NCBI GenBank assembly: GCA_900759415.1
Contig: CAAEVC010000047.1
Span: forward strand, 1-33,645
Reading direction: 5' to 3'
Source of the DNA: an uncultured Dialister sp.
GTDB lineage: Bacteria; Bacillota; Negativicutes; Veillonellales; Dialisteraceae
Length of the DNA stretch: 33,645 nt
Made by a program: the position numbers and the translations under genes. Each line of letters begins with the position of its first letter. Position 1 is the stretch's first letter. Positions 31,660-33,645 of the stretch are shown piece after piece. The notes below the pieces were generated by a model, which saw only the letters and a list, made by a program, of their open reading frames with translations, searched no databases and was not told the DNA's origin.

Positions 31660-31686
31660 AAAGGAGGAAATAAGTCCTCCTTTTTT
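31660..31686 (+). terminator. Orphan terminator
   Basis: AAAGGAGGA (31660-31668) pairs with TCCTCCTTT (31675-31683), followed by T tract. No gene lies upstream on this strand for over 700 bases, so it may end a small RNA or be a relic. Confidence 0.7.
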
Positions 31687-31908
31687 CTCGTATTCAAGAA
31701 AATTTATGGATAGAGATTGGGGCGAATAATGAAGATTTCAGCATGAAAAACAGAGAAAAAATAAATTGTAAGCTATGTATATCAGAAGGTGCATTCCTTT
31801 ATATGCGTGCTATAAGATTGAGATAATAAGAGAAAATATATAAAAACAGTAGATAAAGTTGTAAAACAATTCTTTATCTCAATAAATAACATAATATTCT
31901 ATATTTCT
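31687..31908. other. Gene-free AT-rich stretch
   Basis: No gene is visible. One hairpin, AGATAAAGTTGT (31851-31862) with ACAA-tt-CTTTATCT (31866-31879), stands out. Confidence 0.4.
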
Positions 31909-31937
31909 TTGACATTTCATGGAATATCATGTAGGAT
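31909..31937 (+). promoter_or_regulatory. Probable promoter of SLC13 gene with long leader
   Basis: A perfect TTGACA (31909-31914) and TAGGAT (31932-31937) are 17 bases apart, which would give a leader of about 225 bases. Within the leader AAGGAATCC (32064-32072) pairs with GGATTCCTT (32102-32110), and an AAGGAGG near 32026-32032 has no matching reading frame of length. Confidence 0.5.
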
Positions 31938-32168
31938 TAGATACAAGTGCCAAAGACAGGTGGTAGCTGTCAACAAGAAGATACGGGGGAAATGTATTTT
32001 CTTACTGAACTGCACTCATGCGGAAAAAGGAGGATAGAAGGTTAATCAAAATGAGAAAATGGTAAGGAATCCTTCGACTGTTGGTATACTTCTATTTATA
32101 TGGATTCCTTCCTCTGAATAGTGACCGGCACTCTCTATTCACAAATATATTTAGGAAGGTGTGAAATA

Positions 32169-33461
32169 ATGGATCCAGCCATTATAACTTTATCTGTTTT
32201 AGCTGTCGCAGCGTTTCTTTTCATTACCGAACTGATTCCTCTGGCAGTAACCGCCATGGCCGCATGTACGGCTCTTGGCATTCTGGGAGTGCTTCCGGGC
32301 AAAGCAGTATATGCCGGCCTCTCCAACTCCACCGTCGTACTCTTCGGCGGTATGTTCGTTATCGGCGCTGCTATGTTCAAAACCGGCCTCGCTGAAGCAA
32401 TCGGCGTAGCCGTAGTTAAGAAAGCAGGCACCAATGAGATTCCGCTCATGGCTGCTATCATGCTCGTTACGGTAGCTCTCTCTGCTGTATCTTCCAATAC
32501 TGGTACAGTAGCATGCCTCATGCCGGTTATCATCGGTATCTGCCAGGCAGCAAAAATTCCGGCATCCAAAGAATTAATGCCTCTCGCTATTGCGGCTAAC
32601 GTAGGTGGCACCATCACCATGATCGGTACTCCGCCAAACGTTATCGTTACCGGCGCTCTGACCACTGCTGGTCTTCCAACCTTCGGATTCTTCGAATTCG
32701 CATGGATTGGTATTCCGCTCTCCTTCATCATGATTCTCTACACACTCTTCATCGGACGTCATATGATTCCTGCCAAATCCGGCGGTGCAATGGATGAAGA
32801 AGCACTGAAAGCTGCTAAAGAAGAAGCTGGTGCTGGTGGAGATGCACCGAAGAGCAAGGCAAAAATGTGGATTTCCGGCCTTATCCTTGTAGGCGTCGTA
32901 GCCGCTATGGCTCTGAACCTCAAGACCGTACCGCTTCACACAGCTGCTGTAACCGGCGCAATCCTCTGCGTGGTTACCGGATGCCTGAAGGAAAAAGAAG
33001 CGTATGCAGGAATTGACTGGGTTACAATTTTCCTCTTCGCAGGTATGCTTTCTGTAGCAACCGCTATGGAAAAGACCGGCGCAGGCAAACTGATTGCTGA
33101 CTCCGTAGTAAGCATGATGGGAACCAACCCGAACCCATACGTACTGACCGCAGTACTCTTCCTTATTTCCAACATTCTTACCCAGTTCATGTCCAACACC
33201 GCATCTGCTGCCCTTCTGGCACCGATTGGTATTTCCATCGCTCAGTCTATCGGCGCAGATCCGAAACCGGTACTCATGGCTCTGGGCATTGCAGCATCCT
33301 GCGCATTCGCAACACCAATGGCTACTCCGCCAAATACCCTGGTTCTCGGACCGGCAGGCTTCTCCTTCAACGACTACGTGAAGGTTGGCGTTCCGATGTG
33401 CGTCATCTCCCTCATCGTATGCCTCGTGATCATCCCAATCGTATGGCCATTCGGTATGTAA
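32169..33461 (+). CDS. SLC13/DASS-type anion (dicarboxylate) carrier
   Basis: This 430-residue carrier has about 11-12 membrane helices and two repeats, each with the family's Ser-Asn-Thr motif: SNTGTVACLMPVI and SNTASAALLAPIG. GGTITMIGTPPNVIVTG and the later ATPMATPPNTLVLGPAGFS match the paired substrate-site loops of the citrate/dicarboxylate carriers. It probably imports a di- or tricarboxylate with Na+. The ATG at 32169 follows AGGAAGGTG; an in-frame start 48 bases upstream is less likely. Codon use is strongly biased, suggesting high expression. A tiny OadG-like gene follows 53 bases later. Confidence 0.88.
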   Translation: MDPAIITLSVLAVAAFLFITELIPLAVTAMAACTALGILGVLPGKAVYAGLSNSTVVLFGGMFVIGAAMFKTGLAEAIGVAVVKKAGTNEIPLMAAIMLVTVALSAVSSNTGTVACLMPVIIGICQAAKIPASKELMPLAIAANVGGTITMIGTPPNVIVTGALTTAGLPTFGFFEFAWIGIPLSFIMILYTLFIGRHMIPAKSGGAMDEEALKAAKEEAGAGGDAPKSKAKMWISGLILVGVVAAMALNLKTVPLHTAAVTGAILCVVTGCLKEKEAYAGIDWVTIFLFAGMLSVATAMEKTGAGKLIADSVVSMMGTNPNPYVLTAVLFLISNILTQFMSNTASAALLAPIGISIAQSIGADPKPVLMALGIAASCAFATPMATPPNTLVLGPAGFSFNDYVKVGVPMCVISLIVCLVIIPIVWPFGM

Positions 33462-33514
33462 TCTAGGGATGACTCTTTACACAAAGTTTTAATTATTTGA
33501 AAGGTGGATTTTAC

Positions 33515-33637
33515 ATGGATACTCCAGGCCCGCTTTCCATTTGTTTAACCAACATGGTTATCGTATTCGCAGTTCTGATTTTCCTGGCTTTCGTTATTCA
33601 GCTGATTCACATCGTGGATCCAACCAAGAAGAAATAA
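33515..33637 (+). CDS. OadG-like small transporter-associated protein
   Basis: This 40-residue protein has one membrane helix (about residues 12-32, NMVIVFAVLIFLAFVIQLIH) and a short basic end DPTKKK. It resembles the N-terminal helix of the gamma/delta subunits (OadG/MmdD) of sodium-pumping decarboxylases and the small OadG-related subunits annotated beside carriers. AAAGGTGG precedes the ATG. It could be a helper of the SLC13 carrier or the first gene of a decarboxylase operon beyond the window edge. It is too short for a length filter but has good codon use. Confidence 0.75.
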   Translation: MDTPGPLSICLTNMVIVFAVLIFLAFVIQLIHIVDPTKKK

Positions 33638-33645
33638 GAATTAAA

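Overview
The window looks like a chromosomal segment of a diderm Firmicute of the class Negativicutes, most likely a Dialister-like gut Veillonellaceae. This is inferred from protein character (short Oxa1-type YidC with a long Lys/Glu tail, double FeoA plus FeoB plus Cys-rich FeoB partner, a sulfatase-fold phosphoethanolamine-transferase-like enzyme, an SLC13 carrier with an OadG-like microprotein) and from the style of the intergenic repeats. No database search was possible. I saw no tRNA, rRNA, CRISPR array, prophage or intact insertion sequence.

Layout. 1-2911: the origin-proximal cluster rpmH-rnpA-yidD-yidC-jag behind a consensus promoter, closed by a GAAA-loop terminator. 3187-7258: a probable operon recQ-thyA-dfrA-flavodoxin. 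7615-10460: ferrous iron uptake operon feoA-feoA-feoB-Cys-rich small membrane protein, with a palindrome overlapping its promoter. 10798-12948 (minus): mnmE and a GNAT acetyltransferase. 13209-15842: mnmG-rsmG. In many Firmicutes jag-mnmE-mnmG-rsmG run together; here the order is broken by an insertion and by inversion of mnmE. 16125-19552: two TetR regulators, the second translationally coupled to an FtsH protease gene behind a strong promoter and a 30-bp dyad operator. 20068-21975: membrane phosphoethanolamine-transferase-like enzyme. 22338-25995: Bcp-type peroxiredoxin, dGTPase, and a CNNM/CorC transporter followed by an odd acidic/poly-Lys protein. 26256-27933: uridine phosphorylase converging on an AraC regulator. 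28107-28544: Dps, then a candidate small structured RNA. 29030-30891: three small membrane-protein genes. 31909-33637: SLC13 carrier plus a 40-residue OadG-like protein at the window edge.

The most distinctive feature is not a gene. Almost every gap between transcription units holds copies of a mosaic repeat family. Its core is tandem 7-bp units (typically AGCTATG, AGCAATG or AGCGATG), usually followed by a short dyad of the form (G/A)TCGGC-NNN-GCCGA(C/T), or else by a 33-bp AT-rich module. Longer copies add a cruciform-forming block (GCTCCCCC...GGGGGAGC around GAGCAC-GAA-GTGCTC) and a repeated terminator module. Different copies keep the stems while changing the bases, and copies occur in both orientations. 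They often start within 0-2 bases of a stop codon. This family, the inverted mnmE block it flanks, and the candidate sRNA at 28657-28740 are the observations most worth following.
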